Assembly (NCBI GenBank): GCA_964565805.1
Contig: CAZMGH010000037.1
Location: 1-25,326 of the forward strand
Source: Catenibacillus sp964565805
GTDB lineage: Bacteria > Bacillota > Clostridia > Lachnospirales > Lachnospiraceae
Direction: 5' to 3'
Length of the DNA stretch: 25,326 bases
Of the stretch, positions 8,393 to 14,888 are shown piece by piece; position 1 is the stretch's first letter; each line of letters begins with the position of its first letter. The notes beneath the pieces are model-generated. The model was given only the letters and a program-made list of their open reading frames with translations. It did not search any database and had not been told where the DNA came from. The position numbers and the translations under genes were made by a program.

Positions 8393-9763
8393 TCAGCGTC
8401 CCGGGCTGATCTTCTTTTTAAGTACATCAATGGTATTTTTTAAATTATCATCATTTTCCAGATCATTTTCAATCTTGTCGATTCCATGGATCACAGTGGA
8501 ATGATCCTTGTTTCCCATAAGCTCGCCGATGGCCTGGAGAGAGCTTTGGGTCATATGCCGGCACAAATACATGGTGATCTGCCGGGGATAGGCGATATTT
8601 CTGCTGCGCTTGGAGCCCCGGATGTCCTGAGGGGTGATATTAAAATGGTCTGCCACCACATTAATGATACTGTCAACAGTCACCGGCTTTGATACATCCG
8701 GATTAATAATATTTTCCAGGGCCTGCTTTACCAGATCCAGGTTAATGGGCTGGTTGCGCAGTCTGGAGAAATTGTTGATCTGTTTTAAGGCGCCTTCCAG
8801 TTCACGGATATTGGATTTAATATTATCCGCTACATAATGGAGACATTCCTGGTCAATGGTAATGTTGTCCAGTTCGGCCCGCTTATTTAAAATCGCCATA
8901 CGTGTTTCGTAGTTTGGCGGTTGCACGTCCACAGTTACGCCTACTTTAAATCGGGAAATCAGACGGTCTTCAAGCCCCTCAATATCCTTTGGCGGTTTAT
9001 CTGAGGAGATGATGATCTGCTTTTTGCCTTCATATAACGCGTTAAAGGTGTGGAAAAATTCTTCCTGGGTACTTTCCTTTCCTACAATAAACTGAATATC
9101 ATCGATCAAAAGCATATCTACAGCCCGATATTTGCGCTTAAACTCTTCATTGCGCTGATTTTTAATAGAAGAAATCAGCTCATTTGTAAATTCCTCGCTG
9201 GTCACGTACAGGATATGCTTGTTTGGATCCTTTGAAAGGACATAGTGGGCAACGGAATGCATTAGGTGGGTTTTTCCAAGGCCAACGCCTCCATATATAA
9301 ATAGAGGGTTTGCGTAAACACCTGGTTCTTCTGCCACGGCAAGGGCCGTGGCATGGGCCAGCTCATTATTTTTACCCACAACGAAAGTATCAAATGTATA
9401 CTTAGGGTTTAGGGTAGAATTAATAGAATAAGTAAGAGCCGGCGCTGGCGCTGGTTTTTCCGGCTCATGTTCAACAACGGAATCCGGAGTTACGATCTTA
9501 ACTTCAAGCTGACAGTTCATAACTTCAGATACGGCCACCTGGAAAAAAGTCTGGTATCTGTTAGCTGTGTAATTGATCAGATGCTCCACTGCGGACGGAT
9601 CTTCATCTCCATTTACCTTTTTAGTTACATACACCACATTATCAACGATGGAATGGGGGTAAAAAGGTTTGATCCATGCGTTAAATGCTGCCGGGGAGAT
9701 GTCATACTCAATTTTCATTTTATTGAGGATTTCGTCCCATTTTTCTTGAATTATGTTTATCAT
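8393..9763 (-). CDS. dnaA: Chromosomal replication initiator protein DnaA
   Basis: The AAA+ initiator that binds TTATCCACA boxes and melts the origin. Domain I is at about 1-95, followed by a short Pro/Ala/Glu-rich linker (98-110, EPEKPAPAPA). Walker A GGVGLGKTH is at 158-166. Walker B (LLIDDIQF) and the sensor/arginine-finger region (LEDRLISRFKVG) follow. Domain IV carries the DNA-binding signature (MYLCRHMTQSSLQAIGELMGNKDHSTVIH). I chose the ATG at 9763 (456 aa), which has AGGGGG six bases upstream; a GTG one codon earlier is only 3 nt from it. It faces away from the DnaA-box cluster at 10050-10340, consistent with self-regulation by DnaA. Confidence 0.98.
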   Translation of the reverse strand: MINIIQEKWDEILNKMKIEYDISPAAFNAWIKPFYPHSIVDNVVYVTKKVNGDEDPSAVEHLINYTANRYQTFFQVAVSEVMNCQLEVKIVTPDSVVEHEPEKPAPAPALTYSINSTLNPKYTFDTFVVGKNNELAHATALAVAEEPGVYANPLFIYGGVGLGKTHLMHSVAHYVLSKDPNKHILYVTSEEFTNELISSIKNQRNEEFKRKYRAVDMLLIDDIQFIVGKESTQEEFFHTFNALYEGKKQIIISSDKPPKDIEGLEDRLISRFKVGVTVDVQPPNYETRMAILNKRAELDNITIDQECLHYVADNIKSNIRELEGALKQINNFSRLRNQPINLDLVKQALENIINPDVSKPVTVDSIINVVADHFNITPQDIRGSKRSRNIAYPRQITMYLCRHMTQSSLQAIGELMGNKDHSTVIHGIDKIENDLENDDNLKNTIDVLKKKISPGR

Positions 9764-9807
9764 CACGATCCCCCTAATTATAATTTAACGTAACAATCCA
9801 TAACGGC

Positions 9808-9872
9808 GTGAAAACGTAGGAAAAAACAGGCGTTAAGCTTGCTTATAAGCATGCTTTTTCCTACGTTTTCAC
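9808..9872 (-). other. 18-bp perfect inverted repeat in the dnaA leader
   Basis: The arms 9808-9825 (GTGAAAACGTAGGAAAAA) and 9855-9872 are perfect reverse complements around a 29-nt spacer that itself contains the palindrome GCTTATAAGC. It lies 45 bases upstream of the dnaA start. No T-tract follows in the dnaA direction, so it is not a simple terminator. Confidence 0.8.
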
Positions 9873-9877
9873 ATCGA

Positions 9878-9934
9878 ATGGACATCCGCTGCTTCTTGTA
9901 AAGATTTAACCGGACAAGAAGACGCGCCGTCCAT
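9878..9934 (-). other. Second imperfect stem-loop in the dnaA leader
   Basis: ATGGAC (9878-9883) pairs with GTCCAT (9929-9934), and CTTCTTGT (9892-9899) pairs with ACAAGAAG (9914-9921). An internal loop of 8 and 7 nt separates the two stems, and the apical loop is 14 nt. It stacks next to the 18-bp repeat at 9808-9872, making a structured leader. Confidence 0.6.
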
Positions 9935-9966
9935 CGTTTGCCGCCAAGAATAGTTATAATTTTACT

Positions 9967-9995
9967 TACATATAATTTTATAACAAATTCGTCAA
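9967..9995 (-). promoter_or_regulatory. Candidate dnaA promoter
   Basis: On the minus strand, TTGACG (9990-9995) is followed 17 bp later by TATGTA (9967-9972). The -35 is good and the -10 is weak. If used, the dnaA transcript would begin near 9960 and include both leader hairpins, a leader of about 200 nt. Confidence 0.35.
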
Positions 9996-10413
9996 ATTTA
10001 CAATGGAAGAATGTTACAAGATTTCAGAAACAGGAAATTAAAGGTGAATAATGTGGATTTTCAAATTGTGGATAATGTGGATAATTCTGTGAATTTCTTT
10101 TTTTGGTAAACATAACATCTTACCAGAAGATTGTGGATAAATTTCTGGGGATAAGTTATTCTCTTTATTCACAATTAAAAAAAACCTGTAAAATCAAGAT
10201 ATTTTGTCTTTTTTTAATGTTTTATGTCAGGTTATAAACAGGTTTTCCAGAAGTTATAAACAAGTTATCCACATTTTGTGGATAAACTTATGTTAAGTGA
10301 ATAACATAACAAGTTTTTCACACAGGGATGTGGATAGGTGTCTGTGGCCGTTCTCCGGGTTGTTTACTGATAAGCCAGTAAATAGTGACGCGTAAGCGGT
10401 AACGCAGTAACCC

Positions 10414-10513
10414 NNNNNNNNNNNNNNNNNNNNNNNNNNNNNNNNNNNNNNNNNNNNNNNNNNNNNNNNNNNNNNNNNNNNNNNNNNNNNNNNNNNNNNN
10501 NNNNNNNNNNNNN
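10414..10513. other. Assembly gap (100 N)
   Basis: Exactly 100 N, the usual placeholder for a scaffold gap of unknown size. It lies between the oriC DnaA boxes and the rpmH promoter. The bases just before it contain short inverted repeats (TTTACTG/CAGTAAA at about 10364-10383). Confidence 0.98.
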
Positions 10514-10534
10514 GCAAAAAAATTCAGATTTTGC

Positions 10535-10563
10535 TTGACGGACGGAGAGTTAGCTAATATAAT
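10535..10563 (+). promoter_or_regulatory. rpmH promoter (sigma-A type)
   Basis: TTGACG at 10535-10540, a 17-bp spacer, and a perfect TATAAT at 10558-10563. It lies 40 bases before the rpmH start and probably drives rpmH, rnpA and the genes beyond. Confidence 0.85.
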
Positions 10564-10603
10564 ATAGTAGATATTTTGTGACAGTAAGGGAGGTGCATTG
10601 ACA

Positions 10604-10738
10604 ATGAAAATGACGTTTCAGCCTAAGAAAAGACAGCGTTCCAGAGAACATGGCTTCAGAAAGAGAATGAGAACTGCTAACGGAAGAAAAGTTTTAGCAG
10701 CAAGAAGAGCGAAAGGAAGACATAAATTATCAGCATAG
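10604..10738 (+). CDS. rpmH: Large-subunit ribosomal protein bL34
   Basis: This 44-residue, highly basic protein of the 50S subunit reads MKMTFQPKKRQRSREHGF and continues through RKRM, NGRKVLAARRAKGRHKLSA, the classical L34 sequence. GGGAGGTG lies about 9 nt before the ATG. It stands first in the rpmH-rnpA-yidD-yidC block that faces dnaA across the origin, as in most bacteria. A hairpin begins in its stop codon and may limit read-through into rnpA. Being encoded next to the origin gives it a high gene dosage in fast growth. Confidence 0.97.
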   Translation: MKMTFQPKKRQRSREHGFRKRMRTANGRKVLAARRAKGRHKLSA

Positions 10739-10760
10739 GTCGCATATTTGTGACCTTTTT
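10738..10760 (+). terminator. Hairpin with T-tract between rpmH and rnpA (probable attenuator)
   Basis: GGTCGCA (10738-10744) pairs with TGTGACC (10749-10755, one G-U) around a 4-nt loop, and TTTTT follows at 10756-10760. It begins in the last base of the rpmH stop. A partial terminator here would make much more L34 than RNase P protein from one promoter. Confidence 0.6.
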
Positions 10761-10789
10761 CTTTATCATCTGAATTAGAGGTTGAACCT

Positions 10790-11125
10790 ATGAAGTTCTC
10801 GGAATCTTTAAAAAAGAATAAAGATTTTCGCCGTGTATATGATGAAGGAAAATCGTATGCCAACCGGATTCTGGTGATGTACGCGATGAGGAATGGACTG
10901 GGAAGGAACCGGCTTGGCATATCCGTTAGTAAAAAGGTCGGAAACAGCGTGGTCAGACACCGGCTGACCCGTCTGATCAGAGAGAGTTATCGTTTAAACG
11001 AAGAATGTTTTTCTAGTGGTTTGGATATTGTAGTGATTGCAAGGGTAAATGGAAAAGGAGCTGGCTATGAGCAGATTCAAAGCGCGCTCATGCATCTGGC
11101 CGGACTGCATAAGATTGTGAAGTGA
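10790..11125 (+). CDS. rnpA: Ribonuclease P protein component
   Basis: A 111-residue basic protein that assists the RNase P RNA in trimming tRNA 5' leaders. The family's RNR box is visible as KKVGNSVVRHRLTRLIRESYR (48-68), and the N-terminal FRRVYDEGKSYANR substrate-contacting part is typical. The start is the ATG at 10790 after AGAGG. It lies 51 nt after rpmH and 6 nt before yidD. Full length. Confidence 0.96.
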   Translation: MKFSESLKKNKDFRRVYDEGKSYANRILVMYAMRNGLGRNRLGISVSKKVGNSVVRHRLTRLIRESYRLNEECFSSGLDIVVIARVNGKGAGYEQIQSALMHLAGLHKIVK

Positions 11126-11131
11126 TGGGAT

Positions 11132-11377
11132 ATGAAAAAAGTTTACAAAGGTTTTATGGAGATACCGAAAAAGGCCATGTTAGGGATGGTTCGTTTTTAT
11201 AGGAAGTTTCTGTCGCCTTTAAAGCGTTATCCGACCTGTAAATATTGTCCCACCTGTTCACAATATGCTATTGAAGCGATTGAAAAATACGGAGCCCTTA
11301 AAGGCGGCTTCTTAGCGATAAAGAGAATATTAAGGTGCAATCCATTCTCAAAGGGAGGATATGATCCTGTGCCGTAA
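11132..11377 (+). CDS. yidD: Membrane protein insertion efficiency factor YidD
   Basis: An 81-residue protein with the family core VRFYRKFLSPLKRYPTC (20-36), then CPTCSQYAIEAIEKYG, GGFLAIKRILRCNPFSKGGYDPVP. The conserved cysteines C36 and C42 of the PTC..PTCS motif are present, with an extra C39. YidD is a membrane-associated amphipathic protein that helps YidC insert membrane proteins. It lies between rnpA and yidC with spacers of 6 and 17 nt. The first 15 residues are longer than some homologues; M9 or M16 are possible alternative starts. Confidence 0.94.
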   Translation: MKKVYKGFMEIPKKAMLGMVRFYRKFLSPLKRYPTCKYCPTCSQYAIEAIEKYGALKGGFLAIKRILRCNPFSKGGYDPVP

Positions 11378-11394
11378 CTTAAGGAGGTAACACG

Positions 11395-12753
11395 TTGGAA
11401 TTACTGTTTTTAACAAAGACAGGAGGAATTTTAGGTCCGTTTGCCGTTGTGCTGGGCTGGATCATTAATTATATTTATAAATTCCTCGAACTGATCGGAA
11501 TTCCAAACATCGGTTTGTCAATCATTTTATTTACACTGATTGTCAATCTTATTTTGCTGCCGATGACGATCAAACAGCAGAAGTACACAAAGCTCACTGC
11601 TGTAATGAACCCGGAGATTCAAAAAATACAGGCAAAGTATAAAGGTAAAAAAGACGAAGTTTCTATGCGGCGCATGCAGGCTGAAACCCAGGCTGTCTAT
11701 CAGAAATATGGTACAAGTACCATGGGCGGATGTCTGTACATGATCATTCAGCTGCCTATTCTGTTTGCGCTGTATCAGGTTATCTATAACATACCTGCAT
11801 ATGTAGATTCTGTATATTCTGTTTATGAGCCCCTGGCTACAGGGATCTTAGGATTTTCAGATGGTATGAATCAGCTGAATACCCTGATCCAGGATCTGGG
11901 ACTGACCAGGGTCCAGGAATTTACATCGGATACTTTCACAGTCAACGAGATCATAGATATGCTCTATAATCTAAAGACCAGTGACTGGACCCAGATGCAG
12001 GAGGTATTTGGTACAAGCATTATACAGCAGGACGCTGTGGATACGATCATACGCATGAATTCATTTATTGGAGGCCTGAATATTTCGGATCCTCCATTGA
12101 CGAACGGATGGTGGCCGGGAGTTTTGATTCCTGTTCTTTCCGGTGCGACTCAGTGGCTGAGTATTAAGATCACATCCAGTCACAATTCCATGGCACAGCA
12201 AAATGACAAGGATAACCCTATGGGCAATCAAATGAAGATGATGAATACCGTCATGCCGCTGTTTTCCGTGTTCCTGTGTTTCTCTGTGCAGATCGGTCTT
12301 GGTATTTACTGGATTGCCAGCGCAGTTTTCCGTACAGTGATTTCAGTGTTTGTTAATAAGTATCTGGATAAAGAAGGCCTTGATGTTCTTATTGAAAAAA
12401 ACAGGGAAAAGGCAAAGAAAAAAGCAGAAAAACGGGGGGACAAGCCATCACGGTTTGAAGAATACGCAAAACAAAGCACAAGAAATATTGAAATGGCAGA
12501 GGCTGCTCGGAAACGTAAGTCCATTAAAGAGCTGGCCAGCACTTCTGTGGAAGGCAATTTATCGGGGAAAAATCAAACAAAGAATAAAACCAGCGCTTCC
12601 AGGAAGAATGAGACAGAGAGCGTCTCAAAGATGGTGACCAAAGCTCCGGTGAAGGAAGATAGTTCTGACGAGCCGAAAAAGAAATCTGGTAAGAAAGGCG
12701 ACAGCGGAAGCGGAAATATTGCCGCTTATGCAAATATGCTGAAGAAGAAATAG
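11395..12753 (+). CDS. yidC: Membrane protein insertase YidC/OxaA
   Basis: A 452-residue YidC/Oxa1/Alb3 insertase that folds membrane proteins into the bilayer. The TTG start is set by AAGGAGGT with 6 nt spacing. The first transmembrane core is IGLSIILFTLIVNLILLPMTIKQQK (39-63). A charged coiled-coil hairpin loop follows (MNPEIQKIQAKYKGKKDEVS), then the GGCLYMIIQLPILFALYQVIYNIP segment and two more membrane segments, with a long extracytoplasmic insert of about 100 residues between TM2 and TM3. The C-terminal 100 residues are lysine-rich and probably bind ribosomes. No lipoprotein signal with a cysteine is seen. The groove arginine expected near residue 51 is asparagine (see findings). Confidence 0.95.
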   Translation: MELLFLTKTGGILGPFAVVLGWIINYIYKFLELIGIPNIGLSIILFTLIVNLILLPMTIKQQKYTKLTAVMNPEIQKIQAKYKGKKDEVSMRRMQAETQAVYQKYGTSTMGGCLYMIIQLPILFALYQVIYNIPAYVDSVYSVYEPLATGILGFSDGMNQLNTLIQDLGLTRVQEFTSDTFTVNEIIDMLYNLKTSDWTQMQEVFGTSIIQQDAVDTIIRMNSFIGGLNISDPPLTNGWWPGVLIPVLSGATQWLSIKITSSHNSMAQQNDKDNPMGNQMKMMNTVMPLFSVFLCFSVQIGLGIYWIASAVFRTVISVFVNKYLDKEGLDVLIEKNREKAKKKAEKRGDKPSRFEEYAKQSTRNIEMAEAARKRKSIKELASTSVEGNLSGKNQTKNKTSASRKNETESVSKMVTKAPVKEDSSDEPKKKSGKKGDSGSGNIAAYANMLKKK

Positions 12754-12771
12754 GGGTGGGAGGTTTAACTC

Positions 12772-13440
12772 ATGGATGACTATATTGAAGTTCGCGCGAA
12801 AACTGTGGATGATGCGATCACAGAAGCACTGTTAAAGCTGGAAACCACCAGTGATAAGATTGAATATGAAGTCATCGAAAAAGGAAGCAGCGGTTTTCTG
12901 GGTTTATTAGGCGCAAAGCCTGCGGTGATCCGTGTCCGTAAGAAATTTAATCTGGTTGATAATTTGGAACAGTTTCTTCAGGATCTGTTCCGGGCCATGA
13001 ACATGGAAGTCCGCTCAGAAATCGACTATAACGAAAGCGACCGCACTATGAATATTTTATTTAGCGGTGACGAGATGGGGATTCTTATTGGAAAAAGAGG
13101 TCAGACACTGGATTCTCTCCAATACATTATCAGCCTTGTTGTAAATAAAGAAAGCGATTCTTATATCCGCGTGAAGGTGGATACGGAAAATTATCGGGAA
13201 AGACGCAAGGAGACGTTAGAATCTCTTGCTAAAAATATTGCTTATAAAGTAAAACGGACACGCCGCAGCGTTGCCCTGGAACCGATGAATCCATATGAGC
13301 GCCGGATCATTCATTCTGCGCTGCAAAATGATCGGTATGTGGAAACCCACAGCGAAGGCGATGAGCCTTATCGTAAGGTTGTTGTTACTTTAAAGCGGTA
13401 TCATAAAGAGAAAAAGAATAATAACAGTAACAGTAATTAA
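12772..13440 (+). CDS. khpB: RNA-binding protein KhpB (Jag/EloR)
   Basis: A 222-residue protein with three parts. The Jag-N domain is at about 1-55 (VRAKTVDDAITEALLKL, GSSGFLGLLGAKPAVIRV). A type II KH domain follows, with its GxxG loop GKRG at 107-110. The C-terminal R3H domain includes RRSVALEPMNPYERRIIHSAL. KhpB binds RNA together with KhpA and affects cell elongation and division in Gram-positive bacteria. It follows yidC by 18 nt with GGGAGG before the ATG. The end is an Asn/Ser-rich tail (NNNSNSN). Confidence 0.95.
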   Translation: MDDYIEVRAKTVDDAITEALLKLETTSDKIEYEVIEKGSSGFLGLLGAKPAVIRVRKKFNLVDNLEQFLQDLFRAMNMEVRSEIDYNESDRTMNILFSGDEMGILIGKRGQTLDSLQYIISLVVNKESDSYIRVKVDTENYRERRKETLESLAKNIAYKVKRTRRSVALEPMNPYERRIIHSALQNDRYVETHSEGDEPYRKVVVTLKRYHKEKKNNNSNSN

Positions 13441-13444
13441 GATG

Positions 13445-13485
13445 AAAAGGGGTGTCGCTGCAGGTGGCGCTCCTTTTATTTTTTA
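13445..13485 (+). terminator. Hairpin with T-rich tail between khpB and mnmE
   Basis: A 14-bp stem with four G-U pairs: 13445-13458 with 13464-13477 around the loop TGCAG. ATTTTTTT follows at 13478-13485. It lies directly before the mnmE ribosome site and probably works as a terminator or attenuator that separates mnmE/mnmG from the upstream genes. Confidence 0.6.
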
Positions 13486-13498
13486 AGGAGTTTTTTAT

Positions 13499-14875
13499 AT
13501 GATCAAGGATACTATTGCGGCTATTTCCACCGGGATGACTAATTCAGGAATTGGAAAAGTCCGTATGAGCGGAAGTCAGGCCATTGAGATTGCTGATAAA
13601 GTTTACCGCAGTCCAAAAGATAAAAAGCATCTGTCCCATGCGGACAGCCATACGATCCATTATGGATATATTTATGACGGGGAACAGCTTATTGACGAGG
13701 TTCTTGTGCTGATCATGCGGGCTCCAAAATCTTATACTACAGAGGATATGGTGGAAATCGACTGCCATGGCGGCGTGATGGTTATGAAAAAAATACTGGA
13801 AACCATAGTTAAATACGGCGCACGTCCGGCAGAGCCGGGAGAGTTTACAAAGCGGGCCTTTTTAAACGGACGTATTGATCTGACTCAGGCAGAGGCAGTC
13901 ATTGACGTGATCAACGCGAAAAATGAATATGCCTTGTCCAGTTCGGTAAAGCAGCTTCGGGGCAGTGTTTTTGAAACAATTCGGGATATAAGAAAAAATA
14001 TTATTGGAAACGTAGCATTTATTGAAGCCGCTATGGATGACCCGGAGCATATTAATGCAGATTATTTCGGAGAAGAGCTTCGGGAAAATGTGAAAGAGAA
14101 CATTAAGGATATTCAAAAGCTTTTGGATTCTGCTGATAATGGGCGGATGCTAAAAGAGGGAATTAAAACCGTCATCGTAGGCAAGCCAAATGCGGGAAAA
14201 TCTTCCCTGCTGAACGTTTTGGTGGGAGATGACCGGGCCATTGTAACAGATATTGCCGGAACGACCCGAGATACTTTGGAAGAGTCCATTAATATTCACG
14301 GGATTCCGTTAAATATTGTGGATACTGCCGGTATCCGGGATACCCAGGATGTGGTGGAAAAAATCGGCGTAAATAAAGCCAAAACCTTTGCTCAGGATGC
14401 GGATCTGGTGATTTATGTAGTGGACGGATCCACACCTTTGGATGAAAATGACCGGGAGATCATGGAAATGATCCGGGATAAAAAAGCCATCGTCCTTCTT
14501 AATAAGATCGATCTGAACCTGATTACAACAAAGGAGATGCTGGAAAAAATGACTTCCCATCCGGTGCTGGAAATTTCAGCAGCCAGTCACCAGGGTCTGG
14601 ATGAATTTGAAGGATTGATCAGGGATATGTTTTTTGACGGTAAGATTTCCTTTAATGATGAAATTTATATTACCAACGTGCGTCATAAAGAGGCCCTTTT
14701 CCAGGCCAGGGAAAGCCTTAAGCTGGTGATGGAAAGTATAGATGCCGGTATGCCGGAAGACTTCTTTTCCATTGACCTGATGAATGCCTATGATGCTTTG
14801 GGGAGGATGATCGGCGAATCTGCCGGGGAAGATCTTATTGATACCATCTTCAGTGATTTTTGTATGGGAAAATAA
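13499..14875 (+). CDS. mnmE: tRNA modification GTPase MnmE
   Basis: A 458-residue GTPase which, with MnmG, makes the 5-carboxymethylaminomethyl group on U34 of certain tRNAs. The N-terminal folate-binding domain (TIAAISTGMTNSGIGKVRMSG onward) and helical domain surround a G domain with GKPNAGKSS (about 227-235), DIAGTTRDT, DTAGIRDT and NKIDL. The C-terminal FCMGK fits the conserved C-x-G-K ending, with Met in place of the usual Ile or Leu. The ATG follows AAGGAG. mnmG starts 13 nt downstream, so the two partners are co-transcribed. Confidence 0.97.
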   Translation: MIKDTIAAISTGMTNSGIGKVRMSGSQAIEIADKVYRSPKDKKHLSHADSHTIHYGYIYDGEQLIDEVLVLIMRAPKSYTTEDMVEIDCHGGVMVMKKILETIVKYGARPAEPGEFTKRAFLNGRIDLTQAEAVIDVINAKNEYALSSSVKQLRGSVFETIRDIRKNIIGNVAFIEAAMDDPEHINADYFGEELRENVKENIKDIQKLLDSADNGRMLKEGIKTVIVGKPNAGKSSLLNVLVGDDRAIVTDIAGTTRDTLEESINIHGIPLNIVDTAGIRDTQDVVEKIGVNKAKTFAQDADLVIYVVDGSTPLDENDREIMEMIRDKKAIVLLNKIDLNLITTKEMLEKMTSHPVLEISAASHQGLDEFEGLIRDMFFDGKISFNDEIYITNVRHKEALFQARESLKLVMESIDAGMPEDFFSIDLMNAYDALGRMIGESAGEDLIDTIFSDFCMGK

Positions 14876-14888
14876 AGGAGCAGTAGAA

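Larger units (their letters stand above)
9764..10413. other. oriC region upstream of dnaA (incAB-like) with DnaA-box cluster
   Basis: Non-coding and AT-rich up to the assembly gap. Perfect DnaA boxes lie at 10067-10075 and 10076-10084 (head-to-tail, directly abutting, minus strand), 10132-10140 (-), 10265-10273 (+) and 10277-10285 (-). The last two form an inverted pair 3 bp apart. One-mismatch boxes lie at 10146-10154, 10165-10173 and 10329-10337. Two TTATAAACA near-boxes begin at 10232 and 10254, exactly 33 and 11 bp from the box at 10265, which suggests helical phasing. The dnaA leader hairpins occupy 9808-9934. Confidence 0.88.

Noticed and set aside
8381..8410. Hairpin ATCAGC/GCTGAT at the dnaA stop as a dnaA terminator
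   Set aside because: In the dnaA direction it is followed by A residues, not T; the stem is only 6 bp and it lies over the stop codon.
10293..10517. Open frame of 74 residues across the assembly gap
   Set aside because: Half of it is N and the rest is oriC sequence with DnaA boxes.
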